From NCBI RefSeq assembly GCF_037572775.1, contig NZ_JBBHKA010000001.1, forward strand, positions 2,914,001 through 2,978,000: 64,000 bases of DNA, read 5' to 3'. The notes beneath the pieces are model-generated. The model was not told the DNA's origin. It was given only the letters and a program-made list of their open reading frames with translations, and ran no database searches. Positions 1 to 10,714 of this stretch are shown piece by piece. The position numbers and the translations under genes are program-made. The stretch's first letter is position 1; every line of letters begins with the position of its first letter. Source of the stretch: Ramlibacter sp. PS4R-6 (lineage in GTDB: Bacteria > Pseudomonadota > Gammaproteobacteria > Burkholderiales > Burkholderiaceae_C).

Positions 1-722
1 GGGATCGTCATGGCCAGCTGCGGCCGCGTCGCCACGACGAACATGCCGTAGAACACCAGCGCGCCCGTCGCCGCGATCTCGGCGTAGCGCTCGACCAGCG
101 TGACCGGGTAGGAATCGAGCACCTCGCGCGTCGCCGCGCCCATCTTGAGTTCCTGCCGGCGCTTGACGGCGGCGAGGTACAGCGCCAGGCACAGCGTCGT
201 GATGAACATCCACGACGACACGGGCACGCCCAGCGCCATGCCGCCGGCGAACACGCGCAGCACGAAGCCGATCGCCACGACGAAGATGTCGATCACCGGC
301 TGGTGCTTCAGCGAGACGGTGTAGGCGAGGTTCAGGACCAGGTAGGCGGCGATCACGTTGACCACCGCCGGCATCACGAACCAGGCGGCGACCAGGATGG
401 CATAGAGGACGCCCAGGAGCGTGAGCGCGGCCTGCGGCGTCACGATGCCCGCGGCCAGCGGCCGGCTGCGGCTTTTCTTCGGATGCGCCCGGTCCCGCTC
501 GACGTCGTGAAGGTCATTCACAATGTACGCGGCGGACGAAGCCGCGCAGAACAGGAGCATCGCGAGGATGGAACGGACGATCGCGGAGGAATCGGTGAAC
601 AGCCCGGCGAACACCAGCGGCGCCAGGACGAAGCCGTTCTTCACCCATTGCTTCGGCCGCATCAGGCGCACGAGCCCCGGCATCTGGCCGGTGCGGACGT
701 TCAGGGCGGCGTTGTCTTCCAT
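1..722 (-). CDS. UbiA-family decaprenyl-phosphate phosphoribosyltransferase-like protein (3' end cut by window edge)
   Basis: The ATG at 722 (reading MEDNAALNVRT) opens a frame that runs off the left edge, so about 240 residues are visible. It is a polytopic membrane protein with the UbiA prenyltransferase signature NDLHDVERDRAHPKKSRSRP near residues 69-88, whose Asp residues bind Mg-diphosphate. The N-terminal RLMRPKQWVKNGFVLAPL is typical of the branch that transfers 5-phosphoribose from PRPP to decaprenyl phosphate (mycobacterial Rv3806c; Azorhizobium NoeC). The gene diverges, with only 20 bp between start codons, from dprE1/dprE2-like genes that would act on its product after dephosphorylation. 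That context is the main reason to prefer this over quinone or heme prenyltransferases. A good Shine-Dalgarno is not visible at this ATG, so an upstream start inside the divergent gene is possible. Confidence 0.8.
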   Translation of the reverse strand, partial: MEDNAALNVRTGQMPGLVRLMRPKQWVKNGFVLAPLVFAGLFTDSSAIVRSILAMLLFCAASSAAYIVNDLHDVERDRAHPKKSRSRPLAAGIVTPQAALTLLGVLYAILVAAWFVMPAVVNVIAAYLVLNLAYTVSLKHQPVIDIFVVAIGFVLRVFAGGMALGVPVSSWMFITTLCLALYLAAVKRRQELKMGAATREVLDSYPVTLVERYAEIAATGALVFYGMFVVATRPQLAMTI

Positions 723-742
723 CGCCGGATGATTCTCGCACC

Positions 743-2032
743 ATGAAGGACGTCTCCTCCTGGGGCCGCCTGGAACGCAGCGCGCATCGCACGGTGCCGT
801 TGCTGGAAAGCGATAGCCTCGCCGCTGCCATCGCGGGGTCGCCGCTGCCGGGACTGGCCTACGGGATGGGGCGCAGCTACGGCGACGCGTGCCTCAACCC
901 CGGCGGCACGCTGTGGGAGACGGGGCGGCTGGACCGCTTCGCCTCCTTCGACGCAGCCACGGGCCTGCTCGATTGCGAAGCCGGGGTGCTGCTCGGCGAT
1001 ATCCAGCGAACCTTCGCGCCACGCGGCTGGATGCTGGCCGTCTCGCCCGGCACGCAGTTCGTGACCGTGGGCGGCGCCATCGCCAACGACGTGCACGGCA
1101 AGAACCACCATGCGCGCGGCACGTTCGGCGAGCACGTCGACGCGCTCACGCTGGTGCGCACCGACCGCCGCGTCATCGAATGCGGGCCGCAGCGCGAAAG
1201 CGGCTGGTTCGCTGCGACGGTCGGCGGGCTGGGCCTGACCGGCGTGATCGCGCGCGCCACGCTGCGGCTGGCCCGCGTGCCCGGGCCGTGGTTTGAGGTG
1301 CAGACGCTGCCCTTTCGCACGCTCGCCGACTTCTTCCGCTACTCGGACGAATCCGAAGCGGCATGGGAGCACACCGTGGCCTGGATCGATTGCCTCAGCG
1401 CCGAGGGCCGGGGCATCTTCTTTCGTGGCCGGCCCGTGCCATCCGATGCGCCACCGCCGCGGGAGCATCGCCGGCGGCTGCCGGTCGACCTGCCCCTGGT
1501 CAACCGCTTCAGCCTGCGCGCCTTCAACATGCTCTATCACGCCAAGCAGTCGCGGGCGCCGCAGCAATCCGTGCAGCACTACTCGCGCTTCCTCTACCCG
1601 CTGGACGGCATCGCCCACTGGAACCGCATCTACGGGCGGCGCGGCTTCTACCAGTACCAGTCGGTGGTGCCGCAGGGCTCGCGTGTGGAGGCGACGCGCG
1701 AAATGCTCACGCGCATCAGCCGATCAGGCGAAGGCTCTTTCCTCGCGGTGCTCAAGACCTTCGGGCGCCGCGAAGCCCCGGGGATGCTGAGTTTCCCCAT
1801 GCACGGCGTCACGCTGGCGGTGGATTTCGCGAATGCGGGGGAGCGGACCGCGAAGCTGCTGGCATCGCTCGACGACGTCGTGCGCGACGCCAAGGGCCGG
1901 CTCTACCCGGCCAAGGATGCGCGCATGCCCGCCGCGCTGTTCGAAGCCGGTTATCCGGGGCTGCAAGAATTCAAGGCGTACCGCGACCCGGGGATCAGCT
2001 CCGCGATGTCGCGCCGCCTCATGGGAAGCTGA
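743..2032 (+). CDS. dprE1: DprE1-like decaprenylphosphoryl-ribose 2'-oxidase (FAD-binding oxidoreductase)
   Basis: This 429-residue flavoprotein matches mycobacterial DprE1 along its length. It has GRSYGD (about residue 43), the FAD-binding GGAIANDVHGKNHH stretch with His118 at the position of Mtb His132, the hydrophobic RRGFYQYQSVVP segment, and LYPAKDAR with Lys391 at the position of catalytic Lys418. The expected reaction is oxidation of decaprenylphosphoryl-ribose at C2' to the keto intermediate at the inner membrane. The residue equivalent to Mtb Cys387, the covalent target of benzothiazinones, is Ala359 (in GVTLAVDF). The stop codon is immediately followed by the ATG of the dprE2-like gene, so the two are surely co-translated. 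L-gulonolactone oxidase relatives are an alternative, but the neighbours argue for DprE1. Confidence 0.88.
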   Translation: MKDVSSWGRLERSAHRTVPLLESDSLAAAIAGSPLPGLAYGMGRSYGDACLNPGGTLWETGRLDRFASFDAATGLLDCEAGVLLGDIQRTFAPRGWMLAVSPGTQFVTVGGAIANDVHGKNHHARGTFGEHVDALTLVRTDRRVIECGPQRESGWFAATVGGLGLTGVIARATLRLARVPGPWFEVQTLPFRTLADFFRYSDESEAAWEHTVAWIDCLSAEGRGIFFRGRPVPSDAPPPREHRRRLPVDLPLVNRFSLRAFNMLYHAKQSRAPQQSVQHYSRFLYPLDGIAHWNRIYGRRGFYQYQSVVPQGSRVEATREMLTRISRSGEGSFLAVLKTFGRREAPGMLSFPMHGVTLAVDFANAGERTAKLLASLDDVVRDAKGRLYPAKDARMPAALFEAGYPGLQEFKAYRDPGISSAMSRRLMGS

Positions 2033-2773
2033 ATGACACGAAAGATCGCAGTCGTCGGAGCCACGTCCGCCATCGCGCGCCAGTGCGTGCGCCTGTGGCT
2101 CGAGGAAGAAGCTTCGGATGTCACGCTGGTCGGCCGCGATGCACGCCGGTTCGAAAGCACGGCCGCCGACATGCGCGTTCGCTCGCCGGGCTCGGCCATC
2201 TCCGTGCGCGAGTTGGACCTGGTGAACGTGGCGGCCATCGAGCAAGGTGTTGCAGACCTCTGCGAAGGTGGTGCGCCGGACATCGTGCTCATCGCCCACG
2301 GTTCTCTTCCGGAGCAGGCGGCCTGCCAGGACGACCTGCGCATCGCGGCCGATGCCCTGCAGGTCAACGCGCTCTCGCCCGCCTTGTTCGCCGAGGCCTT
2401 TGCCAAGCAGTTGCAGAAGGCAGGACGCGGCACGCTGGTGGTCATCGGCTCCGTCGCCGGCGACCGCGGCCGGCGCAAGAACTACACGTATGGCGCCGCG
2501 AAGGCGCTCGTCGACCGCTACGTGGAGGGGCTGCAGCACCGCTTCGCCGGCTCGGGTGTCCGCATCGTCCTGGCCAAGCCGGGGCCGACCGACACGCCGA
2601 TGACGGCGCACATGGACACGCGCGGCATGGCCTCGGCCGCGGACGTCGCCAAGCGCATCGTCGAAGGCGCCCGGCGCGGGCAGCCCGTGATCTACGCGCC
2701 CGCGAAGTGGCGGCTGATCATGTTCGTCATCCGCCACCTGCCGCGCCGGGTCTTCGACCGGCTGGACATCTGA
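2033..2773 (+). CDS. dprE2: DprE2-like decaprenylphosphoryl-2-keto-ribose reductase (SDR family)
   Basis: This is a 246-residue short-chain dehydrogenase with an N-terminal nucleotide-binding GATSAIARQ (residues 9-17), a catalytic Ser in VIGSVAGDRGRR and the YGAAK Tyr/Lys pair at about residues 159-163. The C-terminal KWRLIMFVIRHLPRRVFDRL forms an amphipathic or membrane-associating helix, as in mycobacterial DprE2 (Rv3791). It should reduce the keto intermediate made by the DprE1-like enzyme with NAD(P)H, completing the epimerisation of ribose to arabinose on the polyprenyl carrier. It starts directly after the dprE1 stop (TGAATG). The 3 bp to the convergent ohrR stop leave no room for a terminator. 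Confidence 0.85.
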   Translation: MTRKIAVVGATSAIARQCVRLWLEEEASDVTLVGRDARRFESTAADMRVRSPGSAISVRELDLVNVAAIEQGVADLCEGGAPDIVLIAHGSLPEQAACQDDLRIAADALQVNALSPALFAEAFAKQLQKAGRGTLVVIGSVAGDRGRRKNYTYGAAKALVDRYVEGLQHRFAGSGVRIVLAKPGPTDTPMTAHMDTRGMASAADVAKRIVEGARRGQPVIYAPAKWRLIMFVIRHLPRRVFDRLDI

Positions 2774-2776
2774 GCC

Positions 2777-3229
2777 TTACTCCCCGGGCTTCAGCGACTC
2801 GATCAGGTTGTCGCGCAGGCCCGCGACGGCCTTTTGCAGCGTGCGGAACTCCTGCGGGCTCAGGCCCGTGGCGCCGACCAGGTTCGTATCCGCCGCCTTT
2901 TCTCGCAACCTGCGCCCTTCGGCGGTGAGGCTCACCACCACCTGCCGCTCGTCGGTGAGATCCCGCGTGCGGGTGACCAGGCCCATTTCCTCCAGCTTCT
3001 TCAGGATCGGCGTGAGCGTGTTCGACTCCAGGAACAGGTTGCGGCCCAGCTCGCGCACGGTCTGGTTGTCCTGCTCGGACAGGCAGATCAGCGTGATGTA
3101 TTGCGTGTACGTCAGCCCGAGCGCGTCCAGCAGCGGCCGGTAGGCCTTGCCGAAGGCCAGGTTGGCGGAATAGATGGAAAAACACAGGAAGTCCGACAGC
3201 TTCCGTTCGGCCGGCGCCTTGGTACCCAT
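2777..3229 (-). CDS. ohrR: OhrR-type MarR-family peroxide-sensing repressor
   Basis: This is a 150-residue winged-helix MarR protein. The N-terminal LSDFLCFSIYSAN carries the single conserved redox Cys of OhrR, and YRPLLDALGLTYTQY, TVRELGRNLFLESNTLTPIL and the wing DERQVVVSLT follow the OhrR pattern. In this family, oxidation of the Cys by organic hydroperoxides releases the repressor from DNA. The gene diverges from ohr, and two copies of a 13-bp palindrome lie in the shared intergenic region. I chose the ATG at 3229; an in-frame ATG at 3244 would add five residues and approach the first operator. Only one Cys is near the N-terminus, and I see no C-terminal Cys pair, so a one-Cys mechanism is more likely. 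Confidence 0.9.
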   Translation of the reverse strand: MGTKAPAERKLSDFLCFSIYSANLAFGKAYRPLLDALGLTYTQYITLICLSEQDNQTVRELGRNLFLESNTLTPILKKLEEMGLVTRTRDLTDERQVVVSLTAEGRRLREKAADTNLVGATGLSPQEFRTLQKAVAGLRDNLIESLKPGE

Positions 3230-3249
3230 GCCGCGATTGTACATCGGAC

Positions 3250-3319
3250 CCGATTGAATCGGAAGCGCTTGACATCGGCGGGCCCGGCCCGTACATTCCA
3301 TCGCATCCGATTGAATCGG
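3250..3319. promoter_or_regulatory. Paired palindromic OhrR operators
   Basis: The perfect 13-bp palindrome CCGATTGAATCGG occurs at 3250-3262 and again at 3307-3319, with starts 57 bp apart. The first copy ends six bases upstream of the ohr -35 element and the second lies just after its -10 element, so the pair brackets the promoter. Its location between a MarR-family peroxide sensor and ohr makes OhrR the obvious ligand (inference). Confidence 0.75.
3269..3297 (+). promoter_or_regulatory. Predicted sigma-70 promoter of ohr
   Basis: TTGACA (3269-3274), a 17-bp spacer and TACATT (3292-3297) form a near-consensus promoter reading towards ohr. Transcription would start at about 3304, placing the second OhrR palindrome over the start site. 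Confidence 0.7.
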
Positions 3320-3334
3320 ATCAGAAAGGAATCC

Positions 3335-3753
<419 letters not shown>

Positions 3754-3754
<1 letters not shown>

Positions 3755-4779
3755 TGAAAACGACCGCTCGCCTCTTCTGGTTCGCCTTCGCCGTGGTGGT
3801 CGCGCTGACCTGCGCGCATTTCTCCCCCACGCAAGCCCAGGGCCTGTTCCAGCGCAAGGACGCGATGCCTTCGCTCGCCGCGGGCACGGGCTGGGTCAAC
3901 TCCGCGCCCATCACCACCGAGTCGCTGCGCGGCAAGGTGGTGCTGGTGGACTTCTGGACCTACTCGTGCATCAACTGCCTGCGCACCCTGCCCTACGTCA
4001 AGGCCTGGGCGCAGAAGTACAAGGATGCCGGGCTGGCGGTCGTCGGCGTGCACACGCCGGAGTTCGGATTCGAGATGCGCGGGCCCAATGTGCAGCGCGC
4101 GGTGAAGGACCTGGCCGTCGACTTCCCGGTGGTCACCGACAGCAAGCGCGCGCTGTGGCAAGCCTTCGGCGTGCAAGGCTGGCCGACGATGATGCTCGTC
4201 GATGCGCAGGGCAAGATCCGCCTGCGCCAGCTGGGCGAAGGCGGCTACGAAGACACCGAGCGCGCCATCCAGCAACTGCTGCGGGATGCGGGCGCAGCGC
4301 CGGTGCCCACCGGCTTCGTCGCGCCGCAAGGCGAAGGCACGCAAGCCGCGCCGGGCCGCCAGCGCACCGCGTCGAACGAAACCTACCTGGGCGCCGCGCA
4401 GCGCCAGGGCTTTCGCGTGACGCCCGCCGCGAAGCTTTCGCTGAACGAGTGGACGCTGGACGGCGCGTGGACGGTGGAAGACGAGCGCGTGTGCCTCAGG
4501 CAGGGCACGGGGCGCATCGCCTATCGCTTCATGGCGCGCGACCTGCATCTCGTGGCGGGCCCCGCGATGGACGGCGAGACGATCCCCTTCCGCGTGCGCG
4601 TCGACGGCCGCGATCCCGGGCCGGACAAGGGCTTCGACACGGATGCCGCCGGCAACGGCCGCGCCGACGCGCACCGGCTGTTCCAGCTGGTGCGGCAAGG
4701 CAAGGGCAGCGGGGAGCGCCTCTTCGAGATCGAGTTCGCGAAGCCCGGGGTGTGCGCCTATGCGTTCACGTTCGGCTAG
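3754..4779 (+). CDS. Secreted thioredoxin-like protein with DipZ-type C-terminal domain
   Basis: This is a 341-residue protein with a signal peptide (LFWFAFAVVVALTCAHFSPTQAQG, cleavage near residue 29). Next comes an AhpC/TSA-thioredoxin domain with WTYSCINCLRTLPY, i.e. a CINC redox motif instead of CGPC, and a conserved cis-Pro segment GVQGWPTMMLVD. The second half, beginning near ETYLGAAQRQGF, resembles the carbohydrate-binding-like domain (Thioredoxin_10) that follows the redox domain in DipZ. It lacks the CcdA-like membrane domain of DipZ. It is probably periplasmic and could reduce thiols or peroxidised proteins there. Its 1-nt overlap with ohr implies induction by organic peroxides. The substrate and the electron donor are unknown. 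Confidence 0.8.
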
Positions 4780-4917
4780 GAAGACCGCAACCAAAAGGAT
4801 GCAGGAACATTTCACGAACGGCCCGAGGGCCGCTGCCTAGGGAGGAAATCCCGAACCTCCGTCACTGTTCGCATGCCTACAATCCGCCCGCGGTAACAAC
4901 AACAGCAGGCGGCAGTC

Positions 4918-7524
4918 ATGGAGTACCACGGGACGAACGGGGACGATACCCTGAGCGAGAGCGGCCTCGGCATCGAGCCGGGAAGCCTCATTTATGCCGG
5001 CAACGGCAACGACTCCGTCACGGTTTCGTACGCCAACGCCATCGGCGGCGCCGGCAACGACATCATCACCGCGCTGACGAAGTGGGCCGGCGCTGCCTAC
5101 TTCGACTCGCCGACGGGCGTGGTCATCGACCTGGCCGCGGGCACCGCGCAGGACGGCTTCGGCACCGTCGACAGGCTGGTCGGCGTGCACACCGCCTTCG
5201 ATTCCAATTTCTCCGACAGGCTCACCGGTTCCGGCACCGACGACACCTTCTGGTTGAGCCGCGGCAACGACACGGTTGATGGCGGCGCCGGCTACGACAC
5301 GGTGACCTTCTACAACCAGAAGTCCACCGAATTCGACATCACGTACGACGCCGCCACGGCCACCTTCACCGTGCGCAAGCACACGGCGGCGGGCGACAGC
5401 GGCACGGACAGGCTCACGGGCATCGAGGCCATCCTGTTCACCGGCCCCGATTCGGACAACGTCACCTACACGCCCGACATGTTCGCGCCGGTGGGCGGCT
5501 TCCTGCGATCCACGGTTCGCTCGCCTTCGGACGACATGGGTACGGTCGACCAGCTGCGCACGGGCGACTTCAACGGCGACGGCAAGGTCGACATCCTCGC
5601 GACCCGCACGAAGGGGGACGTCGGCGCCACGCCCGTGGCCTTGCAGGTGATGTTGGGAGACGGCGCCGGCAAGTTCATCGACCACAGCGCGACGGTGTTT
5701 GCCGGCGGCGTGCAATACGTGCACTACGTGCCGCGCATCTACGTGGCCGACTTCAACAACGACGGCGTCACCGACATCTTCGCCCCCGACTTCGGGCTGG
5801 ACGCCCCGCCGTTCCCGGGCGGCCAGAACTCGCTTTATGTCTCGGGCCCGGACAAGCAGCTGCAGAACCTCACGAGCACGCTGCCGCAAGCCCTGCGCCA
5901 GAACCACGGCACCTCCATCGGCGACGTCAACAACGACGGCTACGCCGACATCCTGGTGAACGCGCTCAACGAACGCACCGGCCATGCCGAGGACCTGCTG
6001 GTGAACAACGGCGCCGGCCGGTTCGTTTCGTCGCCGAACCTCGAGCCTGCGGCAATGAGGGCCGCGACGTTCAACCCCGGGCACACCAACTCGCTGCTCG
6101 CCGATGTGAACGGCGACGGCTACGCCGACATGGTGCTCGGCACGTGGGACCCGAACCCCGCCCCGTCGCAGGTGTACCTGAACAACGGCCACGGCAGCTT
6201 CGCGAATTCGGTGCCCATCGCGTTGCCGCGCAGCCCGGTTCAGAAGGAGATCGTGCTCGACATCCAGCGCGTCGACCTCAACGGCGACGACCTGCCGGAC
6301 CTCGTGCTGTCGCTCACCAACGGCGGCGACCACGGCATCTTCTACCAGACCCCGTACATCCAGCTGCTCGTGAACGACGGCGGCGGGCACTTCCACGACG
6401 AGACGGCATCGCGGCTGCCGCAGGTGCTGCCGACACCCGTCGCCGGTGCGGGTGCGGGGCCCTGGTACAAGCTGGTCACCCCGGTCGACCTGAACCGCGA
6501 CGGCTTCCAGGACCTGGTGATCGACGGCATGAGCCGTCCTTCGATGGTCTACATGAACGACGGCCAGGGGCATTTCAATGCGACATGGCAGGGCGGCACC
6601 GGCCAGCACGTGACCACCGCGGACGTCGACAGCGACGGCCTGGTGGACATCATCCAGGCCGGGCCGACGAGCTACGACGTGCTCTTGAACAAGATGGCCA
6701 ACGGCCACGTGTACCGCGCGGACTTCGACGGCGGCACGATGCGCGGCTCCTCGGGCAACGATTCGTTCATCGGCCGCGCCGCCGCCGACACGGTGCAGTA
6801 TTCCGGCGCGCGCGCGAACTTCTCGCTGCAATGGACCGCGAACGGCCTTACCGTGCGCGACAAGACCGCCGCCGAAGGCATCGACACGCTGACGGGCATC
6901 GACCACGTGCGGTTCGGCGACATGACGGTGAACCTGCACGTGGAGCAGGAAGCGGCGGCGATCGCCGCTGCCAGCGTGAAGCTGCTGGAGGAGCTGTACG
7001 TCGGCTTCTTCAACCGCACGCCGGATGCCGACGGCCTGGCCTACTGGATCGGGCAGCTGAAGGCCGGCGTCTCGATCGACAGCATCGCCGACGCCTTCTA
7101 TTCGAGTGCCATCGCCTTCCAGTCGCTGACGGGCTATTCCGCCAGCATGACCAACGCCGACTTCGTGCGCGTGATCTACAAAAACGTGCTGGGCCGCTCC
7201 GGCGACACCGCGCCGCCAGACCCGGACGTGAACTTCTGGGCCGGCCGGCTCGCTTCGGGCGCGGAGACGAAGGGCTCGCTGCTCACGCAGATGCTCGGCT
7301 CGGCGCACACGTTCAAGGGCGACGCCACCTGGGGCTGGGTGGCCGACCTGCTGGACAACAAGGCCTACGTCGCCGACTACGTGGCCATCCAGCACGGCCT
7401 GACCTACCTGACCGGGGCGGATTCGATCACGAAGGGCATGGCGATCGCCGCGGCGGTGACGCCGACCGACTTCCACGCGGCGGTGGCGCTGGTGGGGATC
7501 GACGATCCCGCATTCGTGTCCTGA
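4918..7524 (+). CDS. Large RTX/FG-GAP repeat protein with C-terminal DUF4214
   Basis: This 868-residue, Asp/Gly-rich protein has no signal peptide. The N-terminal 190 residues carry hemolysin-type Ca-binding motifs (YAGNGNDSVTV, IGGAGNDIIT). About residues 215-600 hold seven FG-GAP/VCBS Ca-binding loops of the form D-x-N-x-D-G, including DFNGDGKVD, DFNNDGVTD, DVNNDGYAD, DVNGDGYAD and DVDSDGLVD. A second RTX-like block (GSSGNDSFIG) follows, and residues from about 690 match DUF4214 (LYVGFFNRTPDADGLAYWIG). This architecture is typical of proteins exported by type I secretion to the cell surface and used in adhesion or matrix. No type I secretion genes are in the window. A TACAAT hexamer at 4878-4883 may be its -10 element. 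Confidence 0.8.
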   Translation: MEYHGTNGDDTLSESGLGIEPGSLIYAGNGNDSVTVSYANAIGGAGNDIITALTKWAGAAYFDSPTGVVIDLAAGTAQDGFGTVDRLVGVHTAFDSNFSDRLTGSGTDDTFWLSRGNDTVDGGAGYDTVTFYNQKSTEFDITYDAATATFTVRKHTAAGDSGTDRLTGIEAILFTGPDSDNVTYTPDMFAPVGGFLRSTVRSPSDDMGTVDQLRTGDFNGDGKVDILATRTKGDVGATPVALQVMLGDGAGKFIDHSATVFAGGVQYVHYVPRIYVADFNNDGVTDIFAPDFGLDAPPFPGGQNSLYVSGPDKQLQNLTSTLPQALRQNHGTSIGDVNNDGYADILVNALNERTGHAEDLLVNNGAGRFVSSPNLEPAAMRAATFNPGHTNSLLADVNGDGYADMVLGTWDPNPAPSQVYLNNGHGSFANSVPIALPRSPVQKEIVLDIQRVDLNGDDLPDLVLSLTNGGDHGIFYQTPYIQLLVNDGGGHFHDETASRLPQVLPTPVAGAGAGPWYKLVTPVDLNRDGFQDLVIDGMSRPSMVYMNDGQGHFNATWQGGTGQHVTTADVDSDGLVDIIQAGPTSYDVLLNKMANGHVYRADFDGGTMRGSSGNDSFIGRAAADTVQYSGARANFSLQWTANGLTVRDKTAAEGIDTLTGIDHVRFGDMTVNLHVEQEAAAIAAASVKLLEELYVGFFNRTPDADGLAYWIGQLKAGVSIDSIADAFYSSAIAFQSLTGYSASMTNADFVRVIYKNVLGRSGDTAPPDPDVNFWAGRLASGAETKGSLLTQMLGSAHTFKGDATWGWVADLLDNKAYVADYVAIQHGLTYLTGADSITKGMAIAAAVTPTDFHAAVALVGIDDPAFVS

Positions 7525-7562
7525 GGAGCGCGCCAGGCGCTCCGCTGTGGAATGATCGCGGC

Positions 7563-8957
<1,395 letters not shown>

Positions 8958-8968
8958 AGGGTACCCGG

Positions 8969-10678
8969 CTACGCCGCCGTGATGGAAACCACCTGGAACC
9001 CCACGCGCGCGCTGCCGACCTTCACCTTCACCTCACCGGCGCCGGCCAGCACCAGCGTCACGAACTTCTCGTGGCTGTTGCCGCGCGTCCAGGGCGAGAA
9101 CACGCTGGCCCCGCCGTAGAGGCCCGCGCCCCACCCTTCCAGGTGGCCGATCTCCACTTCGGTCGAAGGCGCGACGACTTGCGCCTTGCCGGCATCGACC
9201 GTCAGGCGCAGCGGCTCCGCATGCGGCAGCTTCTTGGCGGACGGCAGGCCGAAGCTCGCGAGGTAGCCGCGGTTGGCGATGCGCAGTTCCACCTTGGTGT
9301 GCTCGCCGCGCTTTTCCCTGGAGACGACCTCGACGACGATGCGCGGCGCCAGTGAAGCGACGCGCAGGAAGGCGGCGCTCTGGTCGTCGCACGTTTTCGC
9401 GAGCTTCTCGTACGGCGGGTTCCAGATGCCCACGCGCGGGTCGAAGCCGCCCACTTCCACCTCGCCCAGTTGCGGGTGCTTCGCCTTGCGCCATTTCCTG
9501 AACACGCGCCCGGCGTTGTGCTCCTTGTCGAAGGCGGCGATCTTGCGGATGTCGTCGCGCGTGAGCTTGGAGTAGCGGTCGACGAAGGGCTTCTTGCGCT
9601 CCAGTCCCACCTGGTCGAACAGGTCCCACAGCTCCACCACGTACGCGAGGGCGCCCCGCTGGTGGTAGGCGTAGTCGGTCAGGTCGCCCTTGAGCGGCTT
9701 GTCGGGCTCGTACAGGAATTCGTGGAAGCCGCTCACCACCGCGTAGCCGGTGAACTTCTTCATCCAGTCCTCGACCTGCTCGTACACGGCGAAGTCGCCC
9801 TGGTCCATCTTGCTGTCGGGCTTGTCGCCCAGCGGGCGGATCAGCACGCCGCCGAAGGTGTGCAAATTCAGCCAGCAGAAGATGTTGGGGTGGCGCGTGG
9901 TGAACTCCAGCACCGCGCGCGTCTCCGGCGCGCTGCCCGGGTAATGGCCCGCGCCCATCTGCTCGTGGTCGGGCGCCCAGGTGTGCGGGAAGTTGCGGTT
10001 GAAGTCGTAGGGGTTGTCCGAAAGGAAGAACGGCGCCGGCACGTGGCGGCCGTCGTAGTTGGCGATCGTGCCTTCGGGGTACAGCTTGAAGAACGTCCCT
10101 TCGTCGTCGGGCTGGCGCGCCACCATCACCGGCGGGTCCACGGGCTGGCCGTCGTCGCCGCGCAGCTCGACCAGCTCGCCCTCCGGGTCCTGGATGCGCA
10201 TGTAGCCGCCCAGGCCGTCGCCGTCGATGTCGGCGCTTTGCCAGTGCGGGTGGCTGCGCGCCACGCGGTCGTCCATGGGCGTGGAGCGCACGTAGCGCGC
10301 CTGCTTCAACACCGCCTCGGCGCCGTCGGGCGAGATGCGCGGCACCACGTAGAACAAGGTATCCAGCAGCGATTCGACCATCGGCGCGGCGATGGGTTTG
10401 CCGCCCACTTCCTTGCGCCCCAGGTGCAGCCCGATCACGTCTTCGGCGATCGCCAGCGCCACGCTCGTGCCGCACAGCTCCGACGCGTGCATGTTGCCGT
10501 CGATCCAGACGGCCGGCCGCTCCTCGTCGGGCTTGCGGCCGATGGTGAGGATGGGGATATCGCGCCCTTCGGAGCTGGTGCCGATGGACCCGAGTCGGAC
10601 GAAATCGGGGTGCGCCTTGGCCCACGCTTGCAGCTGGGCAAGGAGTTCGGAATGATCGAGGTATTTCTGGCGGAACAT
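8969..10678 (-). CDS. M14-family zinc carboxypeptidase
   Basis: This 569-residue cytosolic protein has no signal peptide. The zinc-binding H-x-x-E is in [11 protein letters not shown] (about residue 65), the third ligand His is in WLNLHTFGG, and the general-base Glu is in [10 protein letters not shown]. Residues 1-400 form the carboxypeptidase domain, with an Asp/Gly insert ([11 protein letters not shown]). The C-terminal 170 residues look like a beta-sandwich ([19 protein letters not shown]). M14 enzymes remove C-terminal residues from peptides or cell-wall fragments. The lack of a secretion signal points to peptide turnover, but the substrate is unknown. It converges on dbpA and diverges from the GNAT gene. 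Confidence 0.82.
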   Translation of the reverse strand: MFRQKYLDHSELLAQLQAWAKAHPDFVRLGSIGTSSEGRDIPILTIGRKPDEERPAVWIDGNMHASELCGTSVALAIAEDVIGLHLGRKEVGGKPIAAPMVESLLDTLFYVVPRISPDGAEAVLKQARYVRSTPMDDRVARSHPHWQSADIDGDGLGGYMRIQDPEGELVELRGDDGQPVDPPVMVARQPDDEGTFFKLYPEGTIANYDGRHVPAPFFLSDNPYDFNRNFPHTWAPDHEQMGAGHYPGSAPETRAVLEFTTRHPNIFCWLNLHTFGGVLIRPLGDKPDSKMDQGDFAVYEQVEDWMKKFTGYAVVSGFHEFLYEPDKPLKGDLTDYAYHQRGALAYVVELWDLFDQVGLERKKPFVDRYSKLTRDDIRKIAAFDKEHNAGRVFRKWRKAKHPQLGEVEVGGFDPRVGIWNPPYEKLAKTCDDQSAAFLRVASLAPRIVVEVVSREKRGEHTKVELRIANRGYLASFGLPSAKKLPHAEPLRLTVDAGKAQVVAPSTEVEIGHLEGWGAGLYGGASVFSPWTRGNSHEKFVTLVLAGAGEVKVKVGSARVGFQVVSITAA

Positions 10679-10714
10679 GGGTGCGGATTCTGCCTTGTTG
10701 CGAAAGGGCCCGTG

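Noticed and set aside
701..1618. 305-codon minus-strand frame that could be joined to the UbiA-type gene
   Set aside because: It lies opposite the DprE1-like gene, in a different frame from the UbiA-type protein, and shows no recognisable sequence.
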